A stretch of DNA of 64,000 nt from Streptomyces justiciae (GTDB lineage Bacteria > Actinomycetota > Actinomycetes > Streptomycetales > Streptomycetaceae): positions 186,001 through 250,000 of the forward strand of contig NZ_JADDXU010000015.1 of NCBI RefSeq assembly GCF_015163075.1, read 5' to 3'. This document shows, piece by piece, positions 33,209 through 42,272 of this stretch (positions are counted from its first letter, which is position 1; the number at the start of each line of letters is the position of its first letter). The notes under the pieces are model-generated. The model made no database searches and had not been told where the DNA came from. It saw only the letters and a list, made by a program, of their open reading frames with translations. Both the position numbers and the translations under genes were made by a program.

Positions 33209-36200
33209 TCAGCGGGCTTGCCAGACGGGGGCACGCTTCTCGGCGAAGGCCCGCGGGCCTTCCTGCGCGTCCTGGGACACCCAGATCCCCTGTGCTTCCT
33301 GGTCGGAGAGCTTCCAGGCGCTCTGCTCGGTCTCGATCCGCCCGTCGTTGATGCCGCGCGCGATGCGCTTGCTGGCCTGGACGGAGAGCGGGGCGTTGGC
33401 GGAGATGCGCTCGGCCAGGGAGAGCGCCTCGGCCAGTACCTGGTCACCGGGCACGACCCGGTTGACCAGGCCGAGCGACCTGGCGGTGGCGGCGTCCAGC
33501 GTGTCGCCGGTCAGCAGCAGTTCCATGGCGACCTTGGTCGGAAGCTGGGCCGCGAGACGGAAGGCACCGCCGGCGCCGGCGAGCAGGCCCCGCTTGACCT
33601 CCGGCAGCCCGAAGGACGCGTCCTCTGACGCCACGACGAGGTCACTGGCCAGCGCGATCTCCGTGCCGCCGCCGAGGGCGAAGCCCCGCACGGCGGCGAT
33701 GGTCGGCTTGCCGATGTGGTGGTTGACGTAGGCGGCGAAGCCCCATTCCTTCGTCTCCGGCGGCATGATGTCTTCGCCGCGGGCCACCGCCTTCAGGTCC
33801 GCGCCGGCGCTGAACGCCTTGTCGCCGGCGCCGGTGATGACGACGGCGCGGACCTCCGGGTCACGGTCGGCCTCCTCCAGCGCCGCGCCGACACCTCGGG
33901 TGACCGCCGCGTTGATCGCGTTGCGGACCTCGGGCCGGTTGAGGGTGATGACCATGACATGGCCGTGACGCTCCACCAGGACCGGCTTGGGGGTGGGATT
34001 CATGGACTGTGTCTCCTTGGAAGACGCGTAGGTTTCGAGCACTCCCCGGGCGATGAGCCGATCGATTTCGGTGTCGGACAGACCGAGGAGTTCGCGGCTC
34101 AGCTCGCGAGTGTGTTCGCCGGGCAGCGGAGCGGGGCGCAGCGGCGGGTCGGCGAGGTGGAGGGAGTGGGCGAGGCGGGCCTCGGTGGGCAGCGGCTCAT
34201 CGAGCGTCGGCTGCCGCAGCTCGGCGAAGAAGCCACGCGCCGCCAGCTGCGGGTCCCTCAGCAGCTCGCCCACGCGCAGCATGGGCGCCGCCGGGACGCC
34301 GGCCGCCTGGAGCAGCTCGGTGACCTCATGGGGGGTGCGTGTCTGCGTCCAGGACGAGATGGCCTCGTCGATCCGGGCTCGGTGGGCGCGGCGTCCCTCG
34401 GCGTCGGCCAAGTCCGGGTCGGCGGCCAGGTCGTGGCGTCCGACTGTGGCGGAAAGCCGCTGCCAGTCGGCCTCGTCGCGCACCCCGATCACACACCACT
34501 GATCGTCTCCCGCGCAGGGATACACCCCGTCCGCAGTTCCGTGCGGCAAACCCGGGACGAGCCACTCACCCGTCAACTGCTCCGCCAGCGCGTCCAGGAT
34601 GACCTCGGCCTGCGCGATGCCGACCGTTCCGCCCCGCCCCACGCTGCGCAGCCGAACCAGCAGGGCGATCACGGCCGCCGCACCGACCCGCGCCACCACG
34701 TGGTCCGGATAGATCGTGATCGAGTCGCTGTGTCCATTGGCGTCGCCCGGGTAGCGCCACACGTCGCTCAGGCCGGTCGAGGCGCGCACCAGCGGGCCGT
34801 ACCCCAGACGGCGGCTCCACGGTCCGCTCGCCCCGAAGGCACTGCTGTCGGCGATCACCAGGCGCGGATTGAGGGCCAGCAGGACGTCAGGACCGAGGCC
34901 GAGGGATTCGAGAGTGCCGGGCTTGAAGTTGGACAGGACGACATCCGCTTCCGCGGCGAGCTGCTTGAAAAGGGCGACGCCCTGCGGATCGCGCAGATTG
35001 AGGCCCAGTCCGCGCTTGTTGCGGTGTCCCCAGGAGGCCGACGCGGTGATCACCTCGCCGGTGAGGGACTGCCGTCCACCGTCGGGGAAGGCACGGTTCT
35101 CCACCTTGATCACGTCGGCGCCGTGGTCGGCCAGCATCCGGCCGAGCTCGCCTCCGGCGACGATCACGCCGAGGTCGAGGACGCGCAGGCCGGCGAGGGG
35201 GTGCGTGCGCTCGGGCCGCGCGTTCTCCGGACGCGTCTCGGGCTGTCGTGCCCCGTCAACGGCGCGGATCTCGGCGAACACCTCCTCGTCGTGTTCTCCC
35301 GGTAGCGGAGCCCGGCGGTGCGCAGCCATGCGGACGCCGTCGATCTCCAGGAAGCCCGTGGGCACGCGTGCCGCGAGAGCGGGGGAGAGTTCGGTGTCCG
35401 TGAGCGCGCCGCGCTCTAGGTAGTGCTCGGCGCGCAGAGCCTCGCCGGGGCTCAGCACGGCCGCGATGGGGACTCCGTGCTCCTGGCCTTGGCGTACGAG
35501 GTCGTCGCGGGTGCGGTCCGCGAACAGGGCTGCGATCAGGGCCTGGATCCGGTCGGCCTTCTTGAAGCGCAGGGCGATGTTGTCGTAGCGCGGGTCGGTG
35601 AACTCCTCCGGTTCCCCCAGCCAGGCTCGCATGCCGTGCCACTGCCGGGGGTTGAGCACGGCGATGCGGACCAGGCCGTCGGCGCAGGGGAAGATCGGGT
35701 ACAGGTGCCCGGCCGCGGGCCGTCCGGGCGGCAGGTCGGCGGGGCGGAGCCCGCCGGTGGCGGAACCGCCCATGCCGAAGCCCGGGTCGATGACCTGGGT
35801 GGTGGCCTCGTGCACGGAGAAGTCGACGTGGTCGCCATGCCCGGTGTGAAGGCTGTTGTAGTGGGCGAGCAGCGCCACCAGGGCGGCCTGGATGTTGGCG
35901 GCCTCGGTGACGATCGACCCGGGCGGCGGCAGCGGCGGGCGCCCCGGCAGGCCGGAGCGGGACAGGAGGCCGCTGAGGGCGGCGTGCACAGCGTCGGTCG
36001 CGGCGTAGCCCGCGTACGGGCCGGTCAGTCCGAAGTCGCTCACTGTGAGCAGCACGAGCCGCGGGTTGCGGGCTGCTACCCGCTCGTATGCCAGGTCCTG
36101 CGTACTCGGCCGTTCGGACTCGACCCAGATGTCCGCCGTCTCCAGCAGCGCGAGCAGGGCACGGCGGCCTTCCTCGGTCTCCGGATCGAGGATGACGCCC

Positions 36201-36421
36201 CGCTTGCCCGCGTTGCGGACGGCGAAGTAGAGACTGGTCTCCTTGTGCAGCGGCGCCCTACGTCGGGCGCGGGCGCCGCCCGGTGGTTCCACCAGGATCA
36301 CGTCGGCACCCAGGGACGCGAGGAAGCGGCCCACTCCCTCGCCCCGCCCGTCGGTGGTGTCCACCACCCGCACCCCTTGCAAAGGGGCCTGCGGGGCAAC
36401 GCCGATCACTGTTTCGCTCAT
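33209..36421 (-). CDS. Double CaiB/BaiF CoA-transferase in frame with a C-terminal enoyl-CoA hydratase
   Basis: One uninterrupted 1070-codon frame. Residues 10-385 form one family III CoA-transferase domain, with TDAVHAALSGLLSRSG containing the likely catalytic Asp. Residues 405-790 form a second (LRVLDLGVIVAGGELGRMLA, KVENRAFPDGGRQS), which lacks an Asp at the matching YGPLVRASTGL. From Met807 on there is a complete 264-residue crotonase (ITLNRPEVRNAIN, FSAGADLKA, GFALGGGTEIALASD, PEVKRGLLAGAGGAFRL). An AAGGAG nine bases before Met807 suggests the crotonase may also be made alone. It would activate an acid to its CoA ester and hydrate the unsaturated product. First gene of the operon running down to 25.8 kb, 24 bp before the Ltp gene, divergent from LysR. 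Confidence 0.85.
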   Translation of the reverse strand: MSETVIGVAPQAPLQGVRVVDTTDGRGEGVGRFLASLGADVILVEPPGGARARRRAPLHKETSLYFAVRNAGKRGVILDPETEEGRRALLALLETADIWVESERPSTQDLAYERVAARNPRLVLLTVSDFGLTGPYAGYAATDAVHAALSGLLSRSGLPGRPPLPPPGSIVTEAANIQAALVALLAHYNSLHTGHGDHVDFSVHEATTQVIDPGFGMGGSATGGLRPADLPPGRPAAGHLYPIFPCADGLVRIAVLNPRQWHGMRAWLGEPEEFTDPRYDNIALRFKKADRIQALIAALFADRTRDDLVRQGQEHGVPIAAVLSPGEALRAEHYLERGALTDTELSPALAARVPTGFLEIDGVRMAAHRRAPLPGEHDEEVFAEIRAVDGARQPETRPENARPERTHPLAGLRVLDLGVIVAGGELGRMLADHGADVIKVENRAFPDGGRQSLTGEVITASASWGHRNKRGLGLNLRDPQGVALFKQLAAEADVVLSNFKPGTLESLGLGPDVLLALNPRLVIADSSAFGASGPWSRRLGYGPLVRASTGLSDVWRYPGDANGHSDSITIYPDHVVARVGAAAVIALLVRLRSVGRGGTVGIAQAEVILDALAEQLTGEWLVPGLPHGTADGVYPCAGDDQWCVIGVRDEADWQRLSATVGRHDLAADPDLADAEGRRAHRARIDEAISSWTQTRTPHEVTELLQAAGVPAAPMLRVGELLRDPQLAARGFFAELRQPTLDEPLPTEARLAHSLHLADPPLRPAPLPGEHTRELSRELLGLSDTEIDRLIARGVLETYASSKETQSMNPTPKPVLVERHGHVMVITLNRPEVRNAINAAVTRGVGAALEEADRDPEVRAVVITGAGDKAFSAGADLKAVARGEDIMPPETKEWGFAAYVNHHIGKPTIAAVRGFALGGGTEIALASDLVVASEDASFGLPEVKRGLLAGAGGAFRLAAQLPTKVAMELLLTGDTLDAATARSLGLVNRVVPGDQVLAEALSLAERISANAPLSVQASKRIARGINDGRIETEQSAWKLSDQEAQGIWVSQDAQEGPRAFAEKRAPVWQAR
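34001..34018 (-). promoter_or_regulatory. Internal Shine-Dalgarno and ATG for a stand-alone crotonase
   Basis: AAGGAG (34018-34013), nine bases, then ATG (34003-34001), which would yield a normal 264-residue enoyl-CoA hydratase (33209-34003). No stop codon separates it from the CoA-transferase frame. Confidence 0.65.
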
Positions 36422-36629
36422 CGTCCGCCTCCGAAACCGGGCCTGCCGCGCCGCACACCGACGCGGGGCATGGCGGACCTGCCCGAGGCCGAGGCGAAGG
36501 GAGGGTCACGTCCGGGGTACGGGGGACGAACGGCCGTACCGGCGCGCGTCGGAGGTCTGCGACGGCTGCGTGTCGGCCGTTTGAACTCCGTGTTTCCTTG
36601 AACCAGCCTCGCCCGGGGCGAAGGCATCT

Positions 36630-36673
36630 GTACACGTCCGTTTCGCTGATGTGCACGTGTCCGGAACGGCAAC
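36630..36673 (+). promoter_or_regulatory. 44-bp conserved element, copy A (LysR / CoA-transferase intergenic)
   Basis: Matches the reverse complement of 41207-41250 at 38 of 44 positions, including GTCCGTTTC, CTGA, GCACGTGTCCG and CGGCAAC. It contains a direct repeat CACGTCCG / CACGTGTCCG and an imperfect inverted repeat CCGTTTC / GGAACGG. It lies 48 bp before the LysR start and about 210 bp upstream of the CoA-transferase start. I see nothing else notable in the 300-bp gap 36422-36721. It is a probable binding site for the adjacent LysR protein or another pathway regulator. Confidence 0.72.
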
Positions 36674-36721
36674 ATCGCAGCTGTCTGGAGCCGGGCGCGG
36701 GACCGGTGATCTACTGGCCTC

Positions 36722-37630
36722 GTGGACATCCAGCAGCTCCGCTACTTCCTGGCCGTCGCCGACGAGTTGCACTTCGGCAGGGCAGCGGAGCGCCTGCACG
36801 TGACCGCCTCACCGCTGAGCCGCCGTATTCGGGAGCTCGAGCACGAACTCGGCCGTGAGCTGTTCGTCCGTGAGCACCACCACGTGGAACTGACATCCTT
36901 CGGTGACGCCTTCCGCGGACGGGCGGCAGAGGTGGTCCGAGCCTTCGACGGCCTGCACGACTTCGCCCGTGACCACGCGGACGCCGAGCTCTGCCGGGTC
37001 GGAGCGGCTCCGCTCGCCCCGCCGAAGGTCCTGGACGCCGTCCTCGCCGTCTACGGAGAGATCGCCCACGACGTCGAACTGCCTCTCACTCTCGCTCCCT
37101 CAGCCGAACTCCTTGAGGAACTGACCGCGGGTCACATCGACCTGGCCGTCGTTCATCTCCCGGCCGGCCAGGCCGATCTGGAAAGCCTGCTGATCTCCCG
37201 GGGCTCGTTCGGCGTGGCGATGGCGGCCGACGACGAGTTCGCCGACCGCCCCTCACTGACCCTGCGGGACCTGCGCCGCCGACAGGTGCTCATGACCTCC
37301 GCCAAGGTGCATCCCTCCGTGGTGGCCGAGAGCAGGGCGATGCTCCTGGAGGCCGGGGTCACTCGCCTCGTCGACCTCCCGCACAACGACCTGGTGCAGC
37401 TCTCCGCCCACGTCCTGCGCACCGGCGCCCTGGCCATCACCGTTCTCGGCGACGACCTTCCGGCCACACGGATCTACGACTCCCCGGCGTTTCGCGTCGT
37501 ACCGCTCGACGAACCAGGAATGGGCCTGCGGGCCGGGATCGCCTGGCGCAAGACCGCCGAGGAACACGTGCCGGGTCTGCGGGAGGTGCTCGCCGTACTG
37601 AAGGACAGGTACGAGGACAACCCCCTGTGA
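36722..37630 (+). CDS. LysR-family transcriptional regulator
   Basis: A 302-residue LysR-type regulator with the N-terminal winged HTH (MDIQQLRYFLAVADELHFGR, AAERLHVTASPLSRRIREL) and a standard periplasmic-binding-like effector domain. The start is GTG. It is divergent from the acyl-CoA operon headed by the CoA-transferase gene, the classical LysR position for control of a neighbouring catabolic operon, and the 44-bp element lies between. A second copy of that element at 41.2 kb suggests that it also governs the SDR/thiolase-crotonase operon or the hydrolase gene. The inducer is probably an acid or CoA ester of the pathway (inference). Confidence 0.92.
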   Translation: MDIQQLRYFLAVADELHFGRAAERLHVTASPLSRRIRELEHELGRELFVREHHHVELTSFGDAFRGRAAEVVRAFDGLHDFARDHADAELCRVGAAPLAPPKVLDAVLAVYGEIAHDVELPLTLAPSAELLEELTAGHIDLAVVHLPAGQADLESLLISRGSFGVAMAADDEFADRPSLTLRDLRRRQVLMTSAKVHPSVVAESRAMLLEAGVTRLVDLPHNDLVQLSAHVLRTGALAITVLGDDLPATRIYDSPAFRVVPLDEPGMGLRAGIAWRKTAEEHVPGLREVLAVLKDRYEDNPL

Positions 37631-37690
37631 CCCGGTGAACCGAGTGCCGCGACCTTCGAGCACCCGGACCGGGCTTGCCCTGTGGGGTCG

Positions 37691-40066
37691 TCAGCGGCCT
37701 ACCCACCGCGGCTTGCGCTTCTGGGCGAAGGAGATCATGCCCTCAATGGCGTCCTCGCTGACGAAGAGTTCGTCCAGCACGGCGCTCGGGTGCCGGGTAG
37801 CGGCGACGGTGTCGGCGATGCCCGCGGTCTCGGTCATGAGCCGCAGGGTGGACTGTATCGCTGCCGGGGACCCTTCGAGGATGAGCGCGGCCAGTTCCCG
37901 CGCGCCGTCCAGGGCCTTGCCGGGCTCGGTGACCTCGGTTACCAGGCCCCACCGCAGCGCCTCCTCCGCTCCCATCCTGCGTCCGGTGAGGAGCATCTCG
38001 GTGGCGACCTTCGGCGGCAGCGCCCTCGGCAGCCGGATCGCTCCGCCCTCGCCGGCCACCAGCCCCACCCGGACCTCGGTGAGGGCGAACTGCGCGGTGG
38101 CGTCGGCGACGATGAGGTGGCAGGCGAGGGCGATCTCGAAGCCGCCGGCGATGGTGTAGCCGTTCACGGCGGCGATGACCGGCTTGGTCATGCCCTCGCG
38201 GTGGGTGAGACCGCCGAACCCGTTCTTCGGCACCCACATGGGTTTGCCCGAGGAGGAGTAGCGCAGGTCGTTGCCGGCGCTGAACGCCTGCTCTCCGGCG
38301 CCGGTGATGATCGCGACCCACAGGTCGGGGTCGGCGAAGAAGCAGTCGAAGGCGTGTTCCAGCTCGTCGTTGGCCATGGGGTGCAGGCAGTTGCGCACCT
38401 CGGGCCGGTTGATGGTCACTTCCAGGAGGTGGCCGTCGCGGCGTACGGTGATGTACTCGTAGGAGTCGCGCAGGACCAGCGGCGGGGTGGGGATGAGTGC
38501 CTCCATGCGCTCCGCCGTGGTGGTGACGCGGTTGCCGTACCCGAAGGAGCGCGTGAAGACCCGTTCGCCGATGGGGTGTTCAGCCGCGAGCAGGTCGAGC
38601 GTCTCGGTGTCGCCGGGCTGGGTCATGGCCACGAAGCGGCGGCCGTCCTTCTCCAGCCGGCCGATGACGATGCCCGTGTCCCCGGACCGCCCGTGCTTGA
38701 CCGTGAACGTCTCGATCGTTGCCCAGCCGTCGGCGTGCTTGGCCTCCACGGGCGCGGGCACCGCGTCGAGTTCGGCCTGCAGGCTGGCGTCGTCCGAGGG
38801 CTTCCACCGCGCCGGCGCCGTGGAGTAGACGCCGACCGAGTACTTGCTGAGGAAGCCGCCGTTGGCGCCGACGAAGCCGAAGGAGCCGGGCGCGCTACGG
38901 GCGCGGCGCACCGTTTCGACGATGCCGTGCATGGCGTAGTTGTTGCCCGGACCGCCGAAGAAGGGAAGCCCGCCGGTGAGGGTGAGACCCCGCGGGTTCT
39001 CGGGGTCGATGCCGAGGCCCTCGGCGACGACGGACACGGCCACCGGAAAGCAGCTGTAGAGGTCGAAGGTGGCCACCTCGTCGACGCCCAGGCCCGCCAT
39101 GCCGAGCGCGCTGTGCGCCGCGGCGACCAGCGCGGGAGCCGAACCGAGGTCGGCGCGTTCCATGAGGGTGCGCTCCCGCAGGTCGGCGTGGCCGTGCAGG
39201 AAGACCCACCGGTCCTGGGGGACCCCGAGCCGTCTGGCCGCCCCGACGGACATGAGCAGGACGGCCGCTCCTTGGTTGACCTTGTCCCGGGCCACGACGT
39301 AGCGGGTGTAGGGATCGGCGAGGGGACGGTTTGCCTCGCTCGGTGTGACCAGCTCCTCGGCGGAGCGCTCGACGGGCGCCGCCGCGTGCGGGTTGGCCGC
39401 GGCGACCTTGGTGAACGGCGCGAACAGCCGGCCGATGGAGGCGGCGTACTCCTGCCGGGACTGCTTGAGGCGGGCCCGGCGGGCGTTCTCCAGGAGGGCG
39501 TACTGCGAGGGGGCGTCGGTCAGTCCGTGGGCGCTCAGGTGCATGCTGGCCAGTCCCTGCATGCCGTAGCCGCGGTCCTCCAGCTGGCCGCCCACCTGCT
39601 CGGACCAGTCGGACCAGTCGGGCCGGTCCTCGGCACCGGCCAGGGCCTGGGCGGTGGAGATGGCCTCGGCGCCGAACACCAGCGCCACCTCCGACTCGCC
39701 GGCCGCGATGGCCCCGGCGAGTTCGGTCACCAGGTGCTGCGGGCTGTGACCGCCGGTGATCTCTAGGATCGCCCGCCGCGGGTCGGCCCCGAGGCGATGC
39801 GCCACCGAGCGCGGGAAGTTGTCGGAGCGTCCGAGCGGCGCGGGCATCCCGGGCGCCGACACCTCGAACTGGCGCACTCCGGCGACCGTGTCGACGGCAG
39901 CCGCGACCTCTGTGGCGGCGCCACTGTCGGCGAGGGCCTCCTGCGCGGCGTCGGCGGCGAGTTGGGCAGGTGAGCGCTTGCGGTAGCCGGGTTCGCCCAA
40001 CCGCTCGGACACCTGGCCAACGCCGACGAGCACGGGGGTGCGGGGGTCGAGTTCGTCGTACTGCAT
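37691..40066 (-). CDS. Thiolase-like protein fused to an enoyl-CoA hydratase
   Basis: A 791-residue fusion. Residues 1-510 are a thiolase-superfamily protein with an extra beta-rich C-terminal region (residues 430-510), as in SCP-x/acetyl-CoA acetyltransferase-like proteins with a built-in OB-fold; EITGGHSPQHL (residues 102-112) occupies the nucleophile position with no Cys. From about residue 535 a full crotonase follows (VTINRPEVRNCLHP, FSAGNDLRYSSSG, GYTIAGGFEIALACH, TEVRVGLVAGEGGAIRL). Unlike the 33.2 kb fusion there is no convincing internal ribosome-binding site, so one polypeptide is expected. It may hydrate an enoyl-CoA and then split it. It lies 61 bp downstream of an SDR gene on the same strand. 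Confidence 0.86.
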   Translation of the reverse strand: MQYDELDPRTPVLVGVGQVSERLGEPGYRKRSPAQLAADAAQEALADSGAATEVAAAVDTVAGVRQFEVSAPGMPAPLGRSDNFPRSVAHRLGADPRRAILEITGGHSPQHLVTELAGAIAAGESEVALVFGAEAISTAQALAGAEDRPDWSDWSEQVGGQLEDRGYGMQGLASMHLSAHGLTDAPSQYALLENARRARLKQSRQEYAASIGRLFAPFTKVAAANPHAAAPVERSAEELVTPSEANRPLADPYTRYVVARDKVNQGAAVLLMSVGAARRLGVPQDRWVFLHGHADLRERTLMERADLGSAPALVAAAHSALGMAGLGVDEVATFDLYSCFPVAVSVVAEGLGIDPENPRGLTLTGGLPFFGGPGNNYAMHGIVETVRRARSAPGSFGFVGANGGFLSKYSVGVYSTAPARWKPSDDASLQAELDAVPAPVEAKHADGWATIETFTVKHGRSGDTGIVIGRLEKDGRRFVAMTQPGDTETLDLLAAEHPIGERVFTRSFGYGNRVTTTAERMEALIPTPPLVLRDSYEYITVRRDGHLLEVTINRPEVRNCLHPMANDELEHAFDCFFADPDLWVAIITGAGEQAFSAGNDLRYSSSGKPMWVPKNGFGGLTHREGMTKPVIAAVNGYTIAGGFEIALACHLIVADATAQFALTEVRVGLVAGEGGAIRLPRALPPKVATEMLLTGRRMGAEEALRWGLVTEVTEPGKALDGARELAALILEGSPAAIQSTLRLMTETAGIADTVAATRHPSAVLDELFVSEDAIEGMISFAQKRKPRWVGR

Positions 40067-40127
40067 CTGGGTTCCTCTGGTCCGTGGGATGTGGGTCCTG
40101 TCGGTGTTCCGGGGCGTGCGCCCCTGG

Positions 40128-41090
40128 TCACCGCGCGCCGGTGAGCCGCAGGGACTCCTCCCACAGCCGGTCGGCGCCGGCCGGATCGAGGGCGTAGGGG
40201 GCGACGGCGTTCATGTGCTCAGCGGCCTGCGTGGTCATCGACGGCGGGCTGGTGACGGGCACCGCCTCGGCGCAGTCCGCGAAGTAACGGCCGCTGACGC
40301 CTTCCAGCAGCGGCGACGCGGCGGCTAGGACCGGAGTGGCCGCGCCTTGCGCCGCTGTCTTGATCAGGTCCTTGACGCCCTTGAGCATCTCGCCCATGCC
40401 CTGCGACCGCGGCACGTTACGGAAGAGGTTGGTCATGGCGGTGCCCGGCGAGGCGGCGTTGACGGAGATCCCGTCGTCGGCCCAGCGCGCGGCGGCGCCG
40501 ACGGCGAAGAGGATGTTGGCGGTCTTCGACTGCCCGTAGGCGAGCATCGGGTCGTACGGCCGGAAGACGAAGTGGAGGTCGTCGAGGACGACCGGCGACG
40601 ACAGGTGCATGCTGGAGCTGACCGAGACGACCCGGGCGTCCCCGGCAGCCGTGAGTGCCTCGTGCAGGCCCACCGCGAGGGCGAAGTGCCCCAGGTGGTT
40701 GACGGCGAACTGCTTCTCCCAGCCCTCCGGTGTCAGTTCCCGTTCCGGCAGCGCCATCACGCCCGCGTTGTTGACGAGGATGTGCAGGGGTCCGTCCCAG
40801 GCAGCGGTGAAGGCGGCGACCGACGCCCGGTCGGCCAGCTCCAGTTGTGCGATGTGGATGTCCTTGTTGCCCGTGTCGGCGGTGATGTCGGCCGCGGCCC
40901 GCTCTCCGGCCGCCGTGTCACGCACCGCGAGGGTGACCTCCGCACCGGCGGACGCGAGGGCCCGGGCCGTCTCGAGTCCGAGCCCGGAGGAGCCGCCGGT
41001 GATGACCGCCCGCCTACCTGTCAGGTCGACACCGGCGACGACCTCGGCGGCGGTGGAACGGAGTCCGAACGGGGTGTGGATGAGTGTCAT
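40128..41090 (-). CDS. SDR-family oxidoreductase (retinol-dehydrogenase-like)
   Basis: A 320-residue extended-tail SDR with TGGSSGLGLETARAL (from about residue 32), NNAGVM, the Ser in VSVSSSMHLSSPV and the active-site YGQSK. The C-terminal GRYFADCAEA and GADRLWEESLRLTG segment is typical of the Streptomyces SDRs paired with MmyB-type regulators. The ATG at 41090 is used; the frame is open upstream but non-coding. Its promoter carries a 38-bp sequence repeated upstream of the SDR remnant at 44.3 kb, next to the MmyB-type gene, so that regulator probably controls it. Reaction partner unknown. Confidence 0.88.
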   Translation of the reverse strand: MTLIHTPFGLRSTAAEVVAGVDLTGRRAVITGGSSGLGLETARALASAGAEVTLAVRDTAAGERAAADITADTGNKDIHIAQLELADRASVAAFTAAWDGPLHILVNNAGVMALPERELTPEGWEKQFAVNHLGHFALAVGLHEALTAAGDARVVSVSSSMHLSSPVVLDDLHFVFRPYDPMLAYGQSKTANILFAVGAAARWADDGISVNAASPGTAMTNLFRNVPRSQGMGEMLKGVKDLIKTAAQGAATPVLAAASPLLEGVSGRYFADCAEAVPVTSPPSMTTQAAEHMNAVAPYALDPAGADRLWEESLRLTGAR

Positions 41091-41120
41091 GCCAGCAACG
41101 GTCGGCGACCGTCCATGCCG

Positions 41121-41158
41121 TACCCAGTGCCCTGCCGACCCTAGGAGTGACAGGACCA
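41121..41158 (-). promoter_or_regulatory. 38-bp conserved SDR promoter element, copy 1 (MmyB-type operator candidate)
   Basis: Read on the minus strand it matches 44282-44319 at 33 of 38 positions (TGGTCCTGTCAC, GGTCGGC, CTGGGTA). It sits 31 bp upstream of the SDR start. Confidence 0.72.
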
Positions 41159-41206
41159 GGCTGCGCTGCGCCCGCGAGCGGATCCACCCCGCCCCGCGCC
41201 TTTCAC

Positions 41207-41250
41207 GTTGCCGCTGCGGACACGTGCGCGTCAGGGAAACGGACCTGTAC
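41207..41250 (-). promoter_or_regulatory. 44-bp conserved element, copy B (SDR / hydrolase intergenic)
   Basis: Reverse-complement match (38/44) to 36630-36673. It lies about 116 bp upstream of the SDR start and 100 bp upstream of the divergent hydrolase start, so it could serve either. Confidence 0.72.
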
Positions 41251-41350
41251 GTGGGCTCCGGCCCGCGGCAAGGATGCACCTCGCCAGGTTGTTCATCGGT
41301 TCGCGGGTCCTCCTCCCCGGGGAGCCGGCCCTACGCAAAGGAGCGTCACG

Positions 41351-42145
41351 ATGGCCTTCTTCGTCCGGGACGACGACGTGCGGCTCTTCCATACCGACGA
41401 GGGCTCGGGGCCGGCGGTGCTGCTGTTGCACGGTTGGGCCTGCGACTCCCATGACTGGAGCTGGCAGATCCCCGACCTCCTGACGCAGGGTTACCGGGTG
41501 ATCGCCCTCGACCATCGCGGTCACGGCCGTTCGTCGGCGCCCCGCGGGGACTATCTGCCGCAGACCCTCGCCGACGACGCCGCCGCCCTGATCGAAGCGC
41601 TGGGCACAGGACCCGTCCTGGTGCTGGGCCACTCCATGGGTGCGGTGGTGGGCTCCGCGCTCGCCGTGCGCCGACCCGACCTCGTGAGGGCGCTCGTTCT
41701 TGTCGACCCCGTCTACACCGCCGACGACCTCACCGATCCCGTGGTCGAGGCCATGAGCGGACCGGGAGCCGCCGGGATCGCTGCGGAGGCGTTCGGCGCC
41801 TTCTACACACCGCGCACACCGCCGTTCCTCAGAGCGTGGCACCGGCGCCGGGTACTGGGCACGCCGGACCATGTCGTCGGCGGTTGCATCCACGGGCTGT
41901 TGGGCAGCGAGGGACTCGGGCGGTGGCGCAACGCCGCCGGATATCTGCGGGACCGCACTTGTCCTCGCCTGGCCGTGTACGCCGACGCCAAGGGCGCCGA
42001 CCGGGAGCGCCACCTCCCACTGGGGCCGTACGACAAGGTCGAGGTGTGGGAGGAGAACGGGCATTTCCTCCACCAGGAGAACGCCGAGCGATTCAACTCC
42101 CGCATGCGGAGCTGGCTGAACGCACTCCCGGGGGTGCCTTCCTGA
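41351..42145 (+). CDS. Alpha/beta-fold hydrolase
   Basis: A 264-residue alpha/beta hydrolase. Nucleophile Ser95 lies in LGHSMGAVV, the oxyanion segment is LLLHGWACDSHDW, and the catalytic His is 238 in NGHFLHQENAERF. AAAGGAG precedes the ATG. This family includes C-C bond hydrolases, esterases, lactonases and haloperoxidase-like enzymes; sequence alone does not choose among them. It is divergent from the SDR/thiolase-crotonase operon and shares its control region, so an esterase or lactonase step on the pathway substrate is plausible. Confidence 0.88.
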   Translation: MAFFVRDDDVRLFHTDEGSGPAVLLLHGWACDSHDWSWQIPDLLTQGYRVIALDHRGHGRSSAPRGDYLPQTLADDAAALIEALGTGPVLVLGHSMGAVVGSALAVRRPDLVRALVLVDPVYTADDLTDPVVEAMSGPGAAGIAAEAFGAFYTPRTPPFLRAWHRRRVLGTPDHVVGGCIHGLLGSEGLGRWRNAAGYLRDRTCPRLAVYADAKGADRERHLPLGPYDKVEVWEENGHFLHQENAERFNSRMRSWLNALPGVPS

Positions 42146-42272
42146 ACGGCCCGAGGTACTCGGACCCGGCAGCGTGCACTGCGGGTTCGGATGCTCCCGT
42201 CCCAGCTGCGGCAGGGGCGCTGGTCTCCGTCGGCGGACGGGCGTCTCGGCCGTGCAGACGCCGAAGCCGGTG

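Noticed and set aside
38460..38510. Possible internal start for the crotonase half of the thiolase fusion
   Set aside because: GGAG lies only four bases from the ATG and the adjoining residues fit a continuous linker, so I treat it as one protein.
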